64,000 bases of DNA. Origin: a candidate division NC10 bacterium CSP1-5. GTDB taxonomy: Bacteria; Methylomirabilota; Methylomirabilia; Methylomirabilales; CSP1-5. The stretch covers positions 1 to 64,000 of the forward strand of contig LDXR01000009.1 in assembly GCA_001443495.1 (NCBI GenBank), in the 5' to 3' direction. Positions 31,932 to 42,158 of this stretch are shown here, one piece after another. The notes under the pieces are model-generated. The model did no database searches, had not been told where the DNA came from, and worked only from the letters and a program-made list of their open reading frames with translations. The translations under genes and the position numbers were made by a program. The first letter of the stretch is position 1. Every line of letters starts with the position of its first letter.

Positions 31932-33077
31932 ATGGATCTTGCAGAACTCCTGAAGATCGCTGTTGAGCGGAAGGCCTCGGACCTCCACATCAAGGTGGGA
32001 GGTCCGCCGGTCATTCGGATCGACAACCGCCTGGTCCCGCTGACCGAGAAACCCCGGATCAGCCAGGAGGACGCGGTCCGGATGATCTTCTCCGTGATGA
32101 ACGAGAGCCAGCGAGAGCACTTCAAGCAGAAGCGCGAGATCGACATGGCGCATAGCGTCCCCGGCCTGGGCCGCTTCCGGGTCAACATCTTCCAGCAGCG
32201 CTCCACCATCGGGATGGTCATGCGCGTCATCCCGATAAAGATCCAGACCATCGAGGAACTGAATCTCCCGCCCGTCGTGGAGAAGCTCGCCATGGAGTCG
32301 CGGGGATTGATCCTGGTCACCGGGGCGACCGGGACCGGGAAGACGACCACCCTGGCAAGCATGGTCGAGCATATGAACACGCACCGGAGCTCGCATATCA
32401 TCACCATCGAGGACCCCATCGAATACCTGATCCGGGACAAGAAATCGCTGGTCAACCAACGGGAAGTGGGGACCGACACCGACTCCTTTGCCGAAGCGCT
32501 CCGGAGCGCCATGCGGCAGGATCCCGATATCATCCTGGTGGGGGAGATGCGGGACTACGAAACCATCTCCACCGCCATCCTGGCGGCCGAGACGGGGCAT
32601 CTGGTCCTGAGTACCCTCCATACGGTCGACGCCACGGAGACGATCAACCGGATCATCTCGGTCTACCCGCCGTATCAGCAGCGACAGGTCCGCCTCCAGC
32701 TTTCGTCACTGCTCAGAGGCATCATCTCCATGCGGCTGGTCCCGCGGGCCGATGGGCGAGGACGGGTTCCGGCTGCCGAGATCATGGTGGTGACGCAGAC
32801 CATCCGGGAATGCGTCGTCGATCCGGACAAGACCCGAAAGATCCCCGACTTCATCGCCGCCGGCCAGAGCCAGTACGGTATGCAGACCTTTGATCAATCC
32901 CTGATGGTCCTCTACAAGCGTAGCCTTATCACGTACGAAGAGGCCCTGCTCTGGGCCTCCAACCCCGACGATTTCGCCCTCAGGGTTCGGGGGATCGAAG
33001 CGAGTTCGGAGCGAGCCACGCGCGCCCCAGAGGATGAGCACGCCAAGGTCACCGGACTGGAGCGCCTGGCCGGCTAA
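31932..33077 (+). CDS. pilT: Type IV pilus retraction ATPase PilT
   Basis: ATG 31932 follows GGAGG (31923-31927), giving 381 residues. The N-terminal PAS-like part starts 'L-L-K-I-A-V-E-R-K-A-S-D-L-H'. Walker A 'G-A-T-G-T-G-K-T-T-T' lies near 135, and 'I-E-D-P-I-E-Y' (Asp box), 'G-E-M-R-D' (Walker B) and 'A-E-T-G-H-L-V-L-S-T-L-H' follow. This is the secretion ATPase that pulls pili back for twitching motility or DNA uptake. PilU is a close relative and cannot be fully excluded. No other pilus genes are nearby. Confidence 0.92.
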   Translation: MDLAELLKIAVERKASDLHIKVGGPPVIRIDNRLVPLTEKPRISQEDAVRMIFSVMNESQREHFKQKREIDMAHSVPGLGRFRVNIFQQRSTIGMVMRVIPIKIQTIEELNLPPVVEKLAMESRGLILVTGATGTGKTTTLASMVEHMNTHRSSHIITIEDPIEYLIRDKKSLVNQREVGTDTDSFAEALRSAMRQDPDIILVGEMRDYETISTAILAAETGHLVLSTLHTVDATETINRIISVYPPYQQRQVRLQLSSLLRGIISMRLVPRADGRGRVPAAEIMVVTQTIRECVVDPDKTRKIPDFIAAGQSQYGMQTFDQSLMVLYKRSLITYEEALLWASNPDDFALRVRGIEASSERATRAPEDEHAKVTGLERLAG

Positions 33078-33118
33078 CCCCCACCCCTTCCCTCTCCCTC
33101 ATTCGCGATCCCCGTTCC

Positions 33119-33147
33119 TTGACAACACGATTCCCATGCCCTACCAT
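33119..33147 (+). promoter_or_regulatory. Promoter of alaS
   Basis: TTGACA (33119-33124) and TACCAT (33142-33147) have a 17-base spacer and lie 38 bases before ATG 33186, which has GGCGGAGG in front. Confidence 0.65.
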
Positions 33148-33185
33148 AACATACTGTAATTCCTGTAACCATCAGGGGGCGGAGG

Positions 33186-35846
33186 ATGCCGAAACTGAGC
33201 GGAGCGGAGGTCCGGGAGGCCTTCCTCACCTATTTCGCCTCGCGGGGACACACCGTCGTTCCCAGCTCCTCCCTGGTTCCCAGGGCGGACCCCACCCTCC
33301 TTTTCACCAACGCCGGAATGGTCCAGTTCAAGGATAGTTTCCTCGGACGGGAGCGGCGCGGCTACACCAGGGCAACCTCGTGCCAGAAGTGCGTCCGGGC
33401 CGGTGGAAAGCACAACGATCTGGAGAACGTCGGGAAGACGGCCAGGCACCACACCTTCTTCGAGATGCTCGGCAACTTCTCGTTTGGCGACTACTTCAAA
33501 GAGGGCGCCATCGCCTACGCCTGGGAGTGGTTCACGGTGGACCTCGGTCTGCCGCCCGAGCGGTTGTGGGCGACGATCTACACCGATGACGACGAGGCGT
33601 TCCGGTTGTGGCAGACCATCGCCGGCCTTCCACCCGAGCGCATCGTCCGGTTGGGGGAGAAGGACAACTTCTGGGCCATGGGCGATACCGGCCCCTGCGG
33701 GCCGTGCTCCGAGATCGTGATCGATCAAGGGTCCGCAGTCGGGTGCGGCCGCCCGAACTGCAGTGTCGAGTGCGACTGCGACCGATACCTCGAGCTGTGG
33801 AACCTGGTCTTCATGCAGTTCAACCGGGACGCCAGCGGAACGCTCACCCCGCTGCCGAAGCCGAGTATCGACACCGGGGCAGGCCTCGAGCGGATCACCG
33901 CGGTGGTCCAGGGAGTATCCAGCAACTTCGATACGGATCTCCTGCGCCCCCTCATCAGTGGTGTGGAGGAGCTCAGCGGCCGGTCCTACGGCGCCAAGGA
34001 ACGGGATGATATCTCCATGCGGGTCATCGCCGATCACACACGCGCGGTCGCCTTCCTGCAAGGCGACGGCGTCTACCCGAGCAATGAAGGGCGCGGATAC
34101 GTGCTGCGCCGCATCGTCCGGCGGGCCCTGCGCCACGGGAAACTCCTGGGCCTCGAAGGACCCTTCCTGGCACGGATGACGGGACGTGTGGTCGACCTCA
34201 TGAAGGAACAGTACCCGGAGCTTCAGCAGAGCCGCGACCGGGTGGCGCGCGAGACGCTTGCGGAGGAAGAGCGCTTCGGCCACACCCTGCGGATGGCCAT
34301 CCCACGCCTCGAGGAGGCCATCGCGGAGGCCAAGGCGGTTCGCGGCGAACACCGTCTGGGCGGCGAGATTCTCTTCAAGCTCTACGATACCTACGGTCTG
34401 CCCCGCGACATCGTCGATGAGATTGCCAGCGAACACGGGATCCGGTGCGCCTGGGAGGACTTCGAAAAAGAGCTCGAGCAGCAGCGGGACCGGGCGCGCC
34501 TCCATGCGGCCGCCTGGTTCAAGGGGGCCGAGATTTCCCCCATCGTGCAGGATCTGGCGCTGTCCACCCCGACCTCCTTCGTGGGGTATGACCAGTCGAG
34601 AGTCGAAGCCGAGGTGATCGCCATCGTGAAGGCGGGACAGCTGGGCGAGGCCATCACCCAGGGCGAGGAGGCGGAAATCATCCTGGACCGCACCCCCTTC
34701 TACGCCGAGGCAGGAGGGCAGGTGGCCGATCTCGGTGTCCTGGAGGGAACGCAGGGCGTGGCGGAGATTGTGGACGTCCAACGGCCACTGCCGACCGTCA
34801 CGGTCCACCGGGTCAGGCTTCTCCGGGGAATGATTCGCAAGGGGGAGCGCGTGCTGGCCGCCATCGATGAGGGACGCCGGGGGTTGATTCTCAAGAACCA
34901 CACGGCCACGCACCTGCTTCATGAGGCCCTGCACCGGGTCCTCGGCGATCATGTCCGGCAGGAGGGTTCCCTCGTTGCCCCCGACCGCCTCCGGTTCGAC
35001 TTTCGCCACTTCGGGCCGCTCACCACCCCCGAGATCGCCCGCCTCGAACGGATGGTCAACGAAGAGCTCTGGCGGAACCTCCCGGTGATGATCGAGGACG
35101 GGGTTCTCTACGAAGAGGCCCTCGCCCGGGGTGCCAAGGCGTTCTTCGCCGACAAGTATGCGGATCGGGTCCGGGTCGTTGCGGTGCCCGGCTTCGGGCT
35201 CGAACTGTGTGGAGGCACCCATGTCCGGGCTATCGGGGAGATCGGGGTGTTCAAGATCGGCAGTGAGGGCAGTGTGGCGGCCGGCACACGCCGCATCGAG
35301 GCGTACACCGGCCCCGGGGCCTACGACTACCTGCTGAAGGAGGAGGCGGCCCTTCAGGAATCGGCCGAGGCGCTCAAGACCCGACCGCTCGACCTGCCGG
35401 AGAAGGTGGACAGGCTGAACCGGCGTGGGGAGGAGCTGGAGCATGAGATCCAGCGACTGCGTAGCCGTCTTGCGGCGACGGCAGTCGAAGAGTTGCTGAA
35501 GCGAGTCGAGACGGTTGAGGGACTGCGCGTCATCTCCGGACGGGTCGAGCACTACGACCAGAAGGGGCTTCGTGACCTGGTAGACCGGCTCCGCGCCAAG
35601 CTTGGCACGGGCGTGGTGGTTCTGGGCACCCTCATCGATAATCGGGTTGGATGGGTGGCCGGGGTCACGGGTGACATCGTGCCGCGGGTCCATGCCGGCC
35701 AGCTTGTTCGAGAATTAGCGCGGATGACCGGAGGGGAGGGGGGCGGTCGGGCCGACCTGGCCGAGGCGGGAGGGAAGGACCCCTCCAGACTCGACCACGC
35801 CCTCGCTCAAGTTCCGAGTCTCATCCGGCGGCTGCTCAGCCATTAG
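33186..35846 (+). CDS. alaS: Alanine-tRNA ligase
   Basis: The 886-residue protein charges tRNA-Ala. The class II catalytic core occupies the first 240 residues ('F-T-N-A-G-M-V-Q-F-K-D' near 40). The editing domain has 'H-T-A-T-H-L-L-H' near 576 and 'C-G-G-T-H' near 677, which are the zinc ligands. A C-terminal DHHA1 domain (G-G-x-G-G-G-R-A-D-L-A-x-A-G) completes the protein. Length is normal for bacteria. It is a single-gene unit with its own promoter. Confidence 0.98.
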   Translation: MPKLSGAEVREAFLTYFASRGHTVVPSSSLVPRADPTLLFTNAGMVQFKDSFLGRERRGYTRATSCQKCVRAGGKHNDLENVGKTARHHTFFEMLGNFSFGDYFKEGAIAYAWEWFTVDLGLPPERLWATIYTDDDEAFRLWQTIAGLPPERIVRLGEKDNFWAMGDTGPCGPCSEIVIDQGSAVGCGRPNCSVECDCDRYLELWNLVFMQFNRDASGTLTPLPKPSIDTGAGLERITAVVQGVSSNFDTDLLRPLISGVEELSGRSYGAKERDDISMRVIADHTRAVAFLQGDGVYPSNEGRGYVLRRIVRRALRHGKLLGLEGPFLARMTGRVVDLMKEQYPELQQSRDRVARETLAEEERFGHTLRMAIPRLEEAIAEAKAVRGEHRLGGEILFKLYDTYGLPRDIVDEIASEHGIRCAWEDFEKELEQQRDRARLHAAAWFKGAEISPIVQDLALSTPTSFVGYDQSRVEAEVIAIVKAGQLGEAITQGEEAEIILDRTPFYAEAGGQVADLGVLEGTQGVAEIVDVQRPLPTVTVHRVRLLRGMIRKGERVLAAIDEGRRGLILKNHTATHLLHEALHRVLGDHVRQEGSLVAPDRLRFDFRHFGPLTTPEIARLERMVNEELWRNLPVMIEDGVLYEEALARGAKAFFADKYADRVRVVAVPGFGLELCGGTHVRAIGEIGVFKIGSEGSVAAGTRRIEAYTGPGAYDYLLKEEAALQESAEALKTRPLDLPEKVDRLNRRGEELEHEIQRLRSRLAATAVEELLKRVETVEGLRVISGRVEHYDQKGLRDLVDRLRAKLGTGVVVLGTLIDNRVGWVAGVTGDIVPRVHAGQLVRELARMTGGEGGGRADLAEAGGKDPSRLDHALAQVPSLIRRLLSH

Positions 35847-35905
35847 GGGCGCTTGAAATACGAGCGACGGCGTGGTATACAGGGTGTCCCGGAGGTTGCA
35901 ATCGC

Positions 35906-36547
35906 TTGGGTGTTGGGGGACAAGGAAGGACGTTCGCCATAGCCTCCGAGGGGTGGCCCTTCATCCTTCCCCTGCTGGGAGGCGCACTGGTCCTCTGGAC
36001 ATTAGGCCTTCAAGGGGCCGGCCTCTTCCTGGTCCTCCTCGCCGGAGCGGTGTGCTTCTTCTTTCGGGACCCAGAGCGGCTCCCCCCCGGCGAGACCGGG
36101 GCGATTCTGGCCCCGGCTGATGGACGGGTCGTTCGGATCGGGCCACCCGTGGACGGACGACGGGGGACCGAGATCAGCATTTTTCTCTCCCTCTTCGATG
36201 TCCACATCAACCGCGCTCCGTGCGCCGGCCGGATCGCGGAGGTGGTTGCCAGCCGGGGGAGGTTCAAGGTGGCGTGGAAGGCCGAGGCCTCGCAGGTGAA
36301 CGCCCGGACCCTGATTCACCTCCGGGGAGATATCGGGGACATCTTCGTGCGACAGGTGGCTGGCATCTTGGCTCGGCAGATCGTCACGTGGGTTCGACCC
36401 GGGCAAGAAGTGCGGGCAGGAGAACGGATCGGCATGATCCGTTTCGGCTCCCGGGTGGATCTGCTTCTGCCCGAGGGGGTGCGTCCGCGCGTGCGGATCG
36501 GGGAGCACGTGCGAGGCGGTGAAAGCATCATTGGGGTGGTCGCATGA
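35906..36547 (+). CDS. psd: Phosphatidylserine decarboxylase, short type
   Basis: A TTG start at 35906 gives 213 residues; CGGAGG is 12 bases before it, so the exact start is uncertain. Two hydrophobic helices (about 17-52) precede 'F-F-F-R-D-P-E-R'. 'S-I-F-L-S-L-F-D-V-H-I-N-R-A-P' is a signature of the short Psd group. Self-cleavage should occur between G181 and S182 (R-F-G-S-R) to form the pyruvoyl cofactor. It makes phosphatidylethanolamine from phosphatidylserine. The stop overlaps pssA (ATGA). Confidence 0.92.
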   Translation: MGVGGQGRTFAIASEGWPFILPLLGGALVLWTLGLQGAGLFLVLLAGAVCFFFRDPERLPPGETGAILAPADGRVVRIGPPVDGRRGTEISIFLSLFDVHINRAPCAGRIAEVVASRGRFKVAWKAEASQVNARTLIHLRGDIGDIFVRQVAGILARQIVTWVRPGQEVRAGERIGMIRFGSRVDLLLPEGVRPRVRIGEHVRGGESIIGVVA

Positions 36548-37335
36548 AGCGGGAAGGGCGGCGCCGCGGGGTCTACATCCTGCCGAGCATCCTGACCATC
36601 GGGAATCTCTTCTGCGGATTCTACGCCATTATCGCGGTCTCTAAGCACGACTACTCCAAGGCGGCGTTAGCCATCATGATCGCGCTCGTGGTCGATTTCC
36701 TGGATGGGGCGGTCGCACGGATCGCAAAGGCCACCAGCGATTTCGGGGTGGAGCTGGACTCGTTGGCCGACCTGGTCTCGTTTGGGGTCGCCCCCGGGAT
36801 GCTGGCCTACGTGTTCGCCATGCGGCCCTTCGGGCGCCTCGGATGGCTGGCGGCCTTCCTCTTTGCGGCGTGCGGGGCGCTCCGCCTGGCCCGGTTTAAC
36901 GTGCAGACCAGGAAGCTCGACAAACGCCACTTCGTGGGGCTCCCCATCCCCGCAGCGGCAGGCATCATCGCCTCGACCGTCCTCTTTCTCGGCGATGAGC
37001 CCTCGCTCAAGATCCTCGAGGTGCAGGTCCTTTCGGCGGAGGTCACCTCGGCCCTCATCGTGGTTTTGGTCGCGGCCACTGCCTTTCTCATGGTGAGCAA
37101 GGTCCGGTACCGCTCCCTGAAAGAGATTGACATTGCCCGACGGCGTCCCTTCACGATTCTCGTCAGCCTGCTCCTGGCCATGCTGATCATCGCCGCGGAG
37201 CCGAGCCTCCTCCTCTTCGGCCTTTTCTTCCTCTATGCCCTCTCCGGTTTCCTCCGCTACCTCCCCTTCGGGCGCAGGCGCGTCCTCCTCGGTGAAGAGC
37301 TCGAGCTTACGCCGGGGGAGCCTCGCTCCCCGTGA
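36544..37335 (+). CDS. pssA: CDP-diacylglycerol-serine O-phosphatidyltransferase
   Basis: The 263-residue membrane protein has the CDP-alcohol phosphatidyltransferase motif D-G-x2-A-R-x8-G-x3-D-x3-D (from D59 in 'D-G-A-V-A-R'). Six to eight hydrophobic helices span the rest. It makes phosphatidylserine, the substrate of the preceding decarboxylase, so psd-pssA form a phospholipid operon with an ATGA overlap. The C-terminal tail is charged. Confidence 0.93.
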   Translation: MKREGRRRGVYILPSILTIGNLFCGFYAIIAVSKHDYSKAALAIMIALVVDFLDGAVARIAKATSDFGVELDSLADLVSFGVAPGMLAYVFAMRPFGRLGWLAAFLFAACGALRLARFNVQTRKLDKRHFVGLPIPAAAGIIASTVLFLGDEPSLKILEVQVLSAEVTSALIVVLVAATAFLMVSKVRYRSLKEIDIARRRPFTILVSLLLAMLIIAAEPSLLLFGLFFLYALSGFLRYLPFGRRRVLLGEELELTPGEPRSP

Positions 37336-37453
37336 GGGAGGGTTCCCCCGGCGTGGACAGCACTCATTCTCATTCGTCGATGGATCGGACAGACCCCCAG
37401 GGTCATCGTGTCCGCACGGTGATGTCGTAGTGGCATGACGAGAGGAGAAAGCG

Positions 37454-38998
37454 ATGGCGACGCGGATTTTGATCTTTGACACCACGTTACGCGACGGAGA
37501 GCAGTCTCCCGGGTACAGCATGAATACGCGGGAGAAGCTGGAGCTGGCCCGCCAGCTGGCCCGACTGCGCGTCGATGTCATCGAGGCAGGGTTCCCTATC
37601 GCCTCACCGGATGACTTCGAAGCCGTCAAGGTCGTCTCCCAGAATATTCGGGAGGGGATCACGGTTGCCGGCCTGTGCCGCACCCGGGACCAGGACATCG
37701 ACCGGGCCTGGGAGGCCCTGCAGCACGCGGAGCGGCCCCGGATCCATACCTTCATCGCCACCTCGGACATCCACATGCAGTACAAGCTGAAGATGAGCCG
37801 GGAGGAGGTGATGGAGGCGGCGGTCCGGGCCGTGCGGCGGGCCCGCGGTTACACGGACGATGTGGAGTTCTCGTGTGAAGATGCCTGCCGGACGGATCCG
37901 GACTTTCTCTGTCAGATGGTCGATGCGGCCATCAAGGCCGGGGCGACGACCATCAACATTCCGGATACGGTGGGATACGCCATGCCGTGGGAGTATGGGG
38001 AGCGGATTTGCACCCTCATGAAGCGCGTCCCCAACATCGACACGGTGATCGTGAGTGCCCACTGCCATAATGACCTGGGCCTGGCCGTTTCAAATTCCCT
38101 GGAGGGGATTCGGCAAGGGGTGCGACAGGTGGAGTGCACCATCAACGGCATCGGGGAGCGAGCGGGAAACGCCTCGCTCGAAGAGATCGTGATGACCATC
38201 CGGACCCGGCGCGACCTCTTGAATGTGGAGACGGGGGTGAACACCGAGGAGATCTACAAGACCTCGAAGCTGCTCACCACCATCACGGGCGTTCCGGTCC
38301 AGCCGAATAAGGCCATTGTCGGGGCCAACGCCTTTGCCCATGAGGCCGGCATTCACCAGCACGGGATGCTCTCGCACGCCCTGACGTACGAGATCATGAC
38401 GCCGCAATCGGTGGGGGTGCCGCAGAGTCGCCTGGTGCTGGGCAAGCATTCGGGCCGCCACGCGCTGAAGAAGCGACTCCAGGACCTGGGGGTCGATCTC
38501 AACGAAGAGGATCTCAACCGGGCCTTCGTCCGCTTCAAGGAGCTCTGCGATAAGAAGAAGGAGGTCTTCGACGATGACCTGCTCGCCATCGTGGAAGAGC
38601 AGGTGCTGGCCACTCCCGAAACCTACGTCCTGGAGCACCTCCAGTTCGCCAGCGGGACAAATATGATCCCCACGGCCACGATCCGCCTGAAGAAGCAGGA
38701 TGAGATCTTTCAGGAATCGGGATGGGGGGACGGACCGGTCGATGCGACCTTCAAGGCCATCGATCAGATTACCGGAATCCACCCGAGGCTGAAGGACTAT
38801 AGCATCCGGGCGGTCACCTCGGGCAAGGACGCCTTGGGAGAGGTGATGGTCTCCATCGAGGTCGACGGCCAGACGGTCATCGGCCGCGGGACCTCGACGG
38901 ATGTGATCGAGGCCAGCGCCAAGGCGTATCTGAACGCGATCAACCGGGTCGTCGGACGCCAGGCGCCTCCCGCCAAGGAGGTGCGTCAGGGTGTCTGA
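37454..38998 (+). CDS. leuA: 2-isopropylmalate synthase
   Basis: The 514-residue enzyme joins acetyl-CoA and 2-oxoisovalerate in leucine synthesis. The TIM-barrel has 'L-R-D-G-E-Q-S-P-G' near 13, the metal ligands 'H-C-H-N-D' near 201 and 'N-G-I-G-E-R-A-G-N' near 233. The C-terminal leucine-binding regulatory domain (from about 390) is present, so feedback inhibition is expected. A GAGGAGA site precedes ATG 37454. Confidence 0.96.
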   Translation: MATRILIFDTTLRDGEQSPGYSMNTREKLELARQLARLRVDVIEAGFPIASPDDFEAVKVVSQNIREGITVAGLCRTRDQDIDRAWEALQHAERPRIHTFIATSDIHMQYKLKMSREEVMEAAVRAVRRARGYTDDVEFSCEDACRTDPDFLCQMVDAAIKAGATTINIPDTVGYAMPWEYGERICTLMKRVPNIDTVIVSAHCHNDLGLAVSNSLEGIRQGVRQVECTINGIGERAGNASLEEIVMTIRTRRDLLNVETGVNTEEIYKTSKLLTTITGVPVQPNKAIVGANAFAHEAGIHQHGMLSHALTYEIMTPQSVGVPQSRLVLGKHSGRHALKKRLQDLGVDLNEEDLNRAFVRFKELCDKKKEVFDDDLLAIVEEQVLATPETYVLEHLQFASGTNMIPTATIRLKKQDEIFQESGWGDGPVDATFKAIDQITGIHPRLKDYSIRAVTSGKDALGEVMVSIEVDGQTVIGRGTSTDVIEASAKAYLNAINRVVGRQAPPAKEVRQGV

Positions 38999-39005
38999 TT
39001 CGAGC

Positions 39006-39021
39006 GCCACTCACGAGTGGC
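39006..39021. other. Palindrome between leuA and leuC
   Basis: GCCACTC and GAGTGGC enclose two bases immediately after leuA. There is no T-run, so a terminator is doubtful; it could be an operator. Confidence 0.35.
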
Positions 39022-39028
39022 CCACACC

Positions 39029-39057
39029 TTGTCCATGGCGGTGAAATCTGCGACAAT
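39029..39057 (+). promoter_or_regulatory. Candidate promoter giving a near-leaderless leuC mRNA
   Basis: TTGTCC (39029-39034) and GACAAT (39052-39057) have a 17-base spacer. The -10 box ends eight bases before ATG 39066, and no ribosome site is seen in between. Confidence 0.35.
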
Positions 39058-39065
39058 ACCATCAT

Positions 39066-40469
39066 ATGGATGAGACCCTGCTCGACAAAGTGTGGCGTGC
39101 CCACACCGTAAAGATGCTCCCCTCGGGGCAAACGCAGCTCTTCATCGGGCTGCACCTGATCCACGAGGTGACGAGCCCGCAGGCCTTCCAGATGCTCAGG
39201 GAGGCGGGGCTCAAGGTCCGTCTTCCGGAACGCACGTTCGCCACCATCGATCACATTGTCCCGACCGCCTCGCAGATGCGCCCCTTCGGCGACCTGTTGG
39301 CCGAGGAGATGACCGTCCATCTGGTCAGGAACTGTCAGGAGTTCGACATCCGGCTCTTCGATTTGAACAGCGGCATGCAAGGCATCGTCCATGTCATCGG
39401 GCCGGAGCTGGGTCTCACCCAGCCGGGAATGACCATCGCGTGCGGCGACAGCCATACCTCCACCCACGGGGCGCTCGGGGCGCTGGCCTTCGGGATCGGC
39501 ACGAGTCAGGTGCGGGACGTGCTGGCGACGCAGTGTCTGGCGATGGCCAAACCGAAGCTGCGCCAGATTCGGGTCGAGGGGCGCCTCGCGCGCGGCGTCT
39601 ACGCCAAGGACGTGATCCTCTCCATTATCCAGCGGCTCGGAGTGAAGGGCGGCGTGGGCTACGCCTACGAATACGCCGGATCGGCCGTTGAGGCCATGGC
39701 CATGGAGGAGCGCCTCACCATCTGCAACATGAGCATTGAGGGGGGTGCCCGGGCGGGCTACGTCAATCCCGACGCGACGACGTTCGATTATCTCAGGGGA
39801 CGCCCCTTTGCGCCGCAGGGGGAGGCCTTCGATCGGGCGGTGGCCTGGTGGAGGAGCATGGCGACAGCACCGGGGGCCACCTTCGACGACGTCGTCACGC
39901 TCCACGGGGGGTCGATCCAGCCTGTGGTGACGTGGGGGATCAATCCCGGGCAGTCGGTGGGGGTGGGGGATCGAATCCCGAATCCGGCGCAGGCGCCGGA
40001 GACGGACCGGGCCGCCTGGACAGAGGCACTGGCCTTTATGGATTTCAAGCCGGGTCAGCCGATCGCCGGAACCCGCATCGACGTGGCCTTCATCGGCTCG
40101 TGCACGAATGCGCGCCTCTCAGACCTGCGGTCCGCGGCCCAGGTCGCCCGGGGGCGGAAGGTGGCGAAGGGGGTACGTGCACTGGTGGTCCCGGGTTCGC
40201 AGGCCGTCGCGGCTGCGGCCGAGGCCGAGGGGATTCACGTGATCTTTCAGGAGGCCGGATTCGAGTGGCGCAAGGCGGGCTGCTCGCTCTGTCTCGGCAT
40301 GAACGAAGACAAGCTGAAAGGCCGGGAGATCTGCGCCTCGTCCAGCAATCGGAACTTCAAGGGGCGACAGGGCTCGCCCATGGGGCGGACGCTCCTCATG
40401 AGCCCGGCCATGGTGGCGGCGGCGTCAATCGCAGGGGAGGTCGTTGACGTGCGCGAGTTGCTCCGGTGA
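39066..40469 (+). CDS. leuC: 3-isopropylmalate dehydratase large subunit
   Basis: The 467-residue aconitase-fold subunit carries the 4Fe-4S ligands: Cys near 345 in 'S-C-T-N-A-R', and the pair in 'C-S-L-C-L-G-M-N' near 406-409. '[10 protein letters not shown]' is near 129. It isomerises 2-isopropylmalate to 3-isopropylmalate together with LeuD. The stop overlaps leuD by four bases (GTGA). Confidence 0.96.
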   Translation: MDETLLDKVWRAHTVKMLPSGQTQLFIGLHLIHEVTSPQAFQMLREAGLKVRLPERTFATIDHIVPTASQMRPFGDLLAEEMTVHLVRNCQEFDIRLFDLNSGMQGIVHVIGPELGLTQPGMTIACGDSHTSTHGALGALAFGIGTSQVRDVLATQCLAMAKPKLRQIRVEGRLARGVYAKDVILSIIQRLGVKGGVGYAYEYAGSAVEAMAMEERLTICNMSIEGGARAGYVNPDATTFDYLRGRPFAPQGEAFDRAVAWWRSMATAPGATFDDVVTLHGGSIQPVVTWGINPGQSVGVGDRIPNPAQAPETDRAAWTEALAFMDFKPGQPIAGTRIDVAFIGSCTNARLSDLRSAAQVARGRKVAKGVRALVVPGSQAVAAAAEAEGIHVIFQEAGFEWRKAGCSLCLGMNEDKLKGREICASSSNRNFKGRQGSPMGRTLLMSPAMVAAASIAGEVVDVRELLR

Positions 40470-41062
40470 GCGGCGACAGCGTTCGGCGGCAGATCGTCGG
40501 CCGCGGGATCCCCCTGCCCGGCAACGACATCGACACCGACCGGATCATCCCCGCCCGGTTCCTCAAGAGCGTCACCTTCGAGGGGCTTGAGCAGCACGTC
40601 TTTGCGGACGATCGCGTGCAGGCGGCCGATCACCCCTTCAACGAGGACCGGTATCAGGGGGCGTCGATCCTTGTGGTTGGGCTCAACTTCGGGTGCGGCT
40701 CCTCCCGGGAGCACGCACCGGAGGCGCTCAGGCGCTGGGGCATCCGGGGGATCGTGGGGGGATCGTTTGCCGAGATCTTTTTCGGCAACGCTACGGCCCT
40801 CGGCGTCCCGTGTCTGGCGGTAGCCCCCAAGGATGTCGAGTGGTTGATGGGGGCCGTCGCGCATCAGCCCGAGCGCGAGATCGTGCTGGACGTGGAGGCC
40901 GAACGGGTGCGCCTGGGCGACCGGACCATCCCAGCCAGGCTTCCCGAGGCGGCCCGGAAGCAGCTCCTGACGGGCACCTGGAACGCCACCGCCGTCCTGC
41001 TGGAGGCGGGTGAGGAGATCGCGCGGGTGGCGCAGGGCCTTCCGTACCTCTCCGGGTACTGA
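40466..41062 (+). CDS. leuD: 3-isopropylmalate dehydratase small subunit
   Basis: From the GTG at 40466 the protein has 198 residues. Features are '[10 protein letters not shown]' near 19 and '[12 protein letters not shown]' near 74, the swivelling-domain substrate loop. It is co-translated with leuC. The leuB gene, often the next in order, is absent here; asd follows instead. Confidence 0.95.
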   Translation: MSGDSVRRQIVGRGIPLPGNDIDTDRIIPARFLKSVTFEGLEQHVFADDRVQAADHPFNEDRYQGASILVVGLNFGCGSSREHAPEALRRWGIRGIVGGSFAEIFFGNATALGVPCLAVAPKDVEWLMGAVAHQPEREIVLDVEAERVRLGDRTIPARLPEAARKQLLTGTWNATAVLLEAGEEIARVAQGLPYLSGY

Positions 41063-41069
41063 CGACCGC

Positions 41070-41112
41070 GTACAGGGTGCAGAGTACAGCGTGCAGGGTG
41101 CGGTGCAGAGTG
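41070..41112. repeat. Degenerate GTGCAG/GTACAG repeats after leuD
   Basis: Four to five short units of the type G-T-(G/A)-C-A-G-(A/G/C)-G-T follow one another, starting eight bases after the leuD stop and running to the asd leader. Confidence 0.6.
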
Positions 41113-41130
41113 AAGGGATAGAATAGAGAG

Positions 41131-42147
41131 ATGAGCAGAAGCGGGTACCGGGTGGCGATTGCGGGGGCAACGGGGGCGGTGGGGCAGACCATGCTCTCGA
41201 TCCTCGCCGAGCGGAACTTCCCGGTGCGGAGCGTCCGACTCCTGGCCTCGGAGCGGTCGGAAGGGAAGGTTCTCCACTTCAAGGGCGAAGAGGTCAAGGT
41301 CGAGCGACTGACGGAGCGCTCCTTCGAGGGAATCGAGCTGGCCCTATTCTCTGCGGGCGCCAGCCGCAGTAAAGAGTTTGCTCCGGAGGCGGTCAGGGCG
41401 GGCGCGCTGGTGGTGGACAACAGCTCCGCCTTTCGGATGGACCCCACCGTCCCCCTCGTGGTCCCTGAGATCAACCCCGGGGCGGCCCGGCATCACAGTG
41501 GGCTGATCGCCAATCCCAATTGCACCACCGTCGTGACAGTCATGGCTTTGAAGCCGCTCCACGAGGCGGCGACGGTCAAGCGCGTCATCGTGTCGAGCTA
41601 TCAAGCGGTCTCGGGGGCGGGGGCCCAGGCTCTCGAAGAGCTCAAGCAACAGGTCCGCGCATGGGTGAAGGGGGAGCCGGCGGAATCCAAGGTCTTTCCG
41701 CATCCGATCGCCTTTAATCTCATTCCCCAGGTGGATGTATTCGAATCCAGCGGCTACACCCGGGAGGAGATGAAGCTCGTCCATGAGACCCGCAAGATCC
41801 TGGAAGATGAAACGATGCGCATTGCCGCGACCACCGTTCGGGTCCCCGTCTGGTACGCCCACTCGGTCTCGGTGACCGCGGAGACCGAGCGGAAGGTGAC
41901 GGTGGAGGAGGCCCGGAGGCTCTTCGCCAGCTTCCCCGGCCTCACGCTGTGGGACGATCCGGCCAACCGCCAGTACCCCATGCCTATCGTCGCCGCCGGG
42001 AAGGATGAGTGTTACGTCGGCCGAATCCGGGAGGATCTTTCAAGCGATAAGGGACTCGCCTTCTGGGTCGTGGGGGATCAGCTCCGGAAGGGGGCGGCGC
42101 TCAACGCGATCCAGATCGCCGAGTTGGTCTTGGGGGTGAAGAGGTAG
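41131..42147 (+). CDS. asd: Aspartate-semialdehyde dehydrogenase
   Basis: The 338-residue enzyme makes aspartate semialdehyde for lysine, threonine and methionine. 'G-A-T-G-A-V-G' near 10 binds NADP, the catalytic Cys lies in 'N-P-N-C-T-T' near 130, and 'S-S-Y-Q-A-V-S-G-A-G' near 152 follows. It supplies the homoserine branch that includes the threonine-synthase-like enzyme at 6918. Confidence 0.96.
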   Translation: MSRSGYRVAIAGATGAVGQTMLSILAERNFPVRSVRLLASERSEGKVLHFKGEEVKVERLTERSFEGIELALFSAGASRSKEFAPEAVRAGALVVDNSSAFRMDPTVPLVVPEINPGAARHHSGLIANPNCTTVVTVMALKPLHEAATVKRVIVSSYQAVSGAGAQALEELKQQVRAWVKGEPAESKVFPHPIAFNLIPQVDVFESSGYTREEMKLVHETRKILEDETMRIAATTVRVPVWYAHSVSVTAETERKVTVEEARRLFASFPGLTLWDDPANRQYPMPIVAAGKDECYVGRIREDLSSDKGLAFWVVGDQLRKGAALNAIQIAELVLGVKR

Positions 42148-42158
42148 GTCCTCGGCTC

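Noticed and set aside
33141-35693. An 850-codon open frame on the - strand opposite alaS
   Set aside because: alaS is certain on the + strand; the antisense product is Pro/Gly/His-rich shadow sequence.
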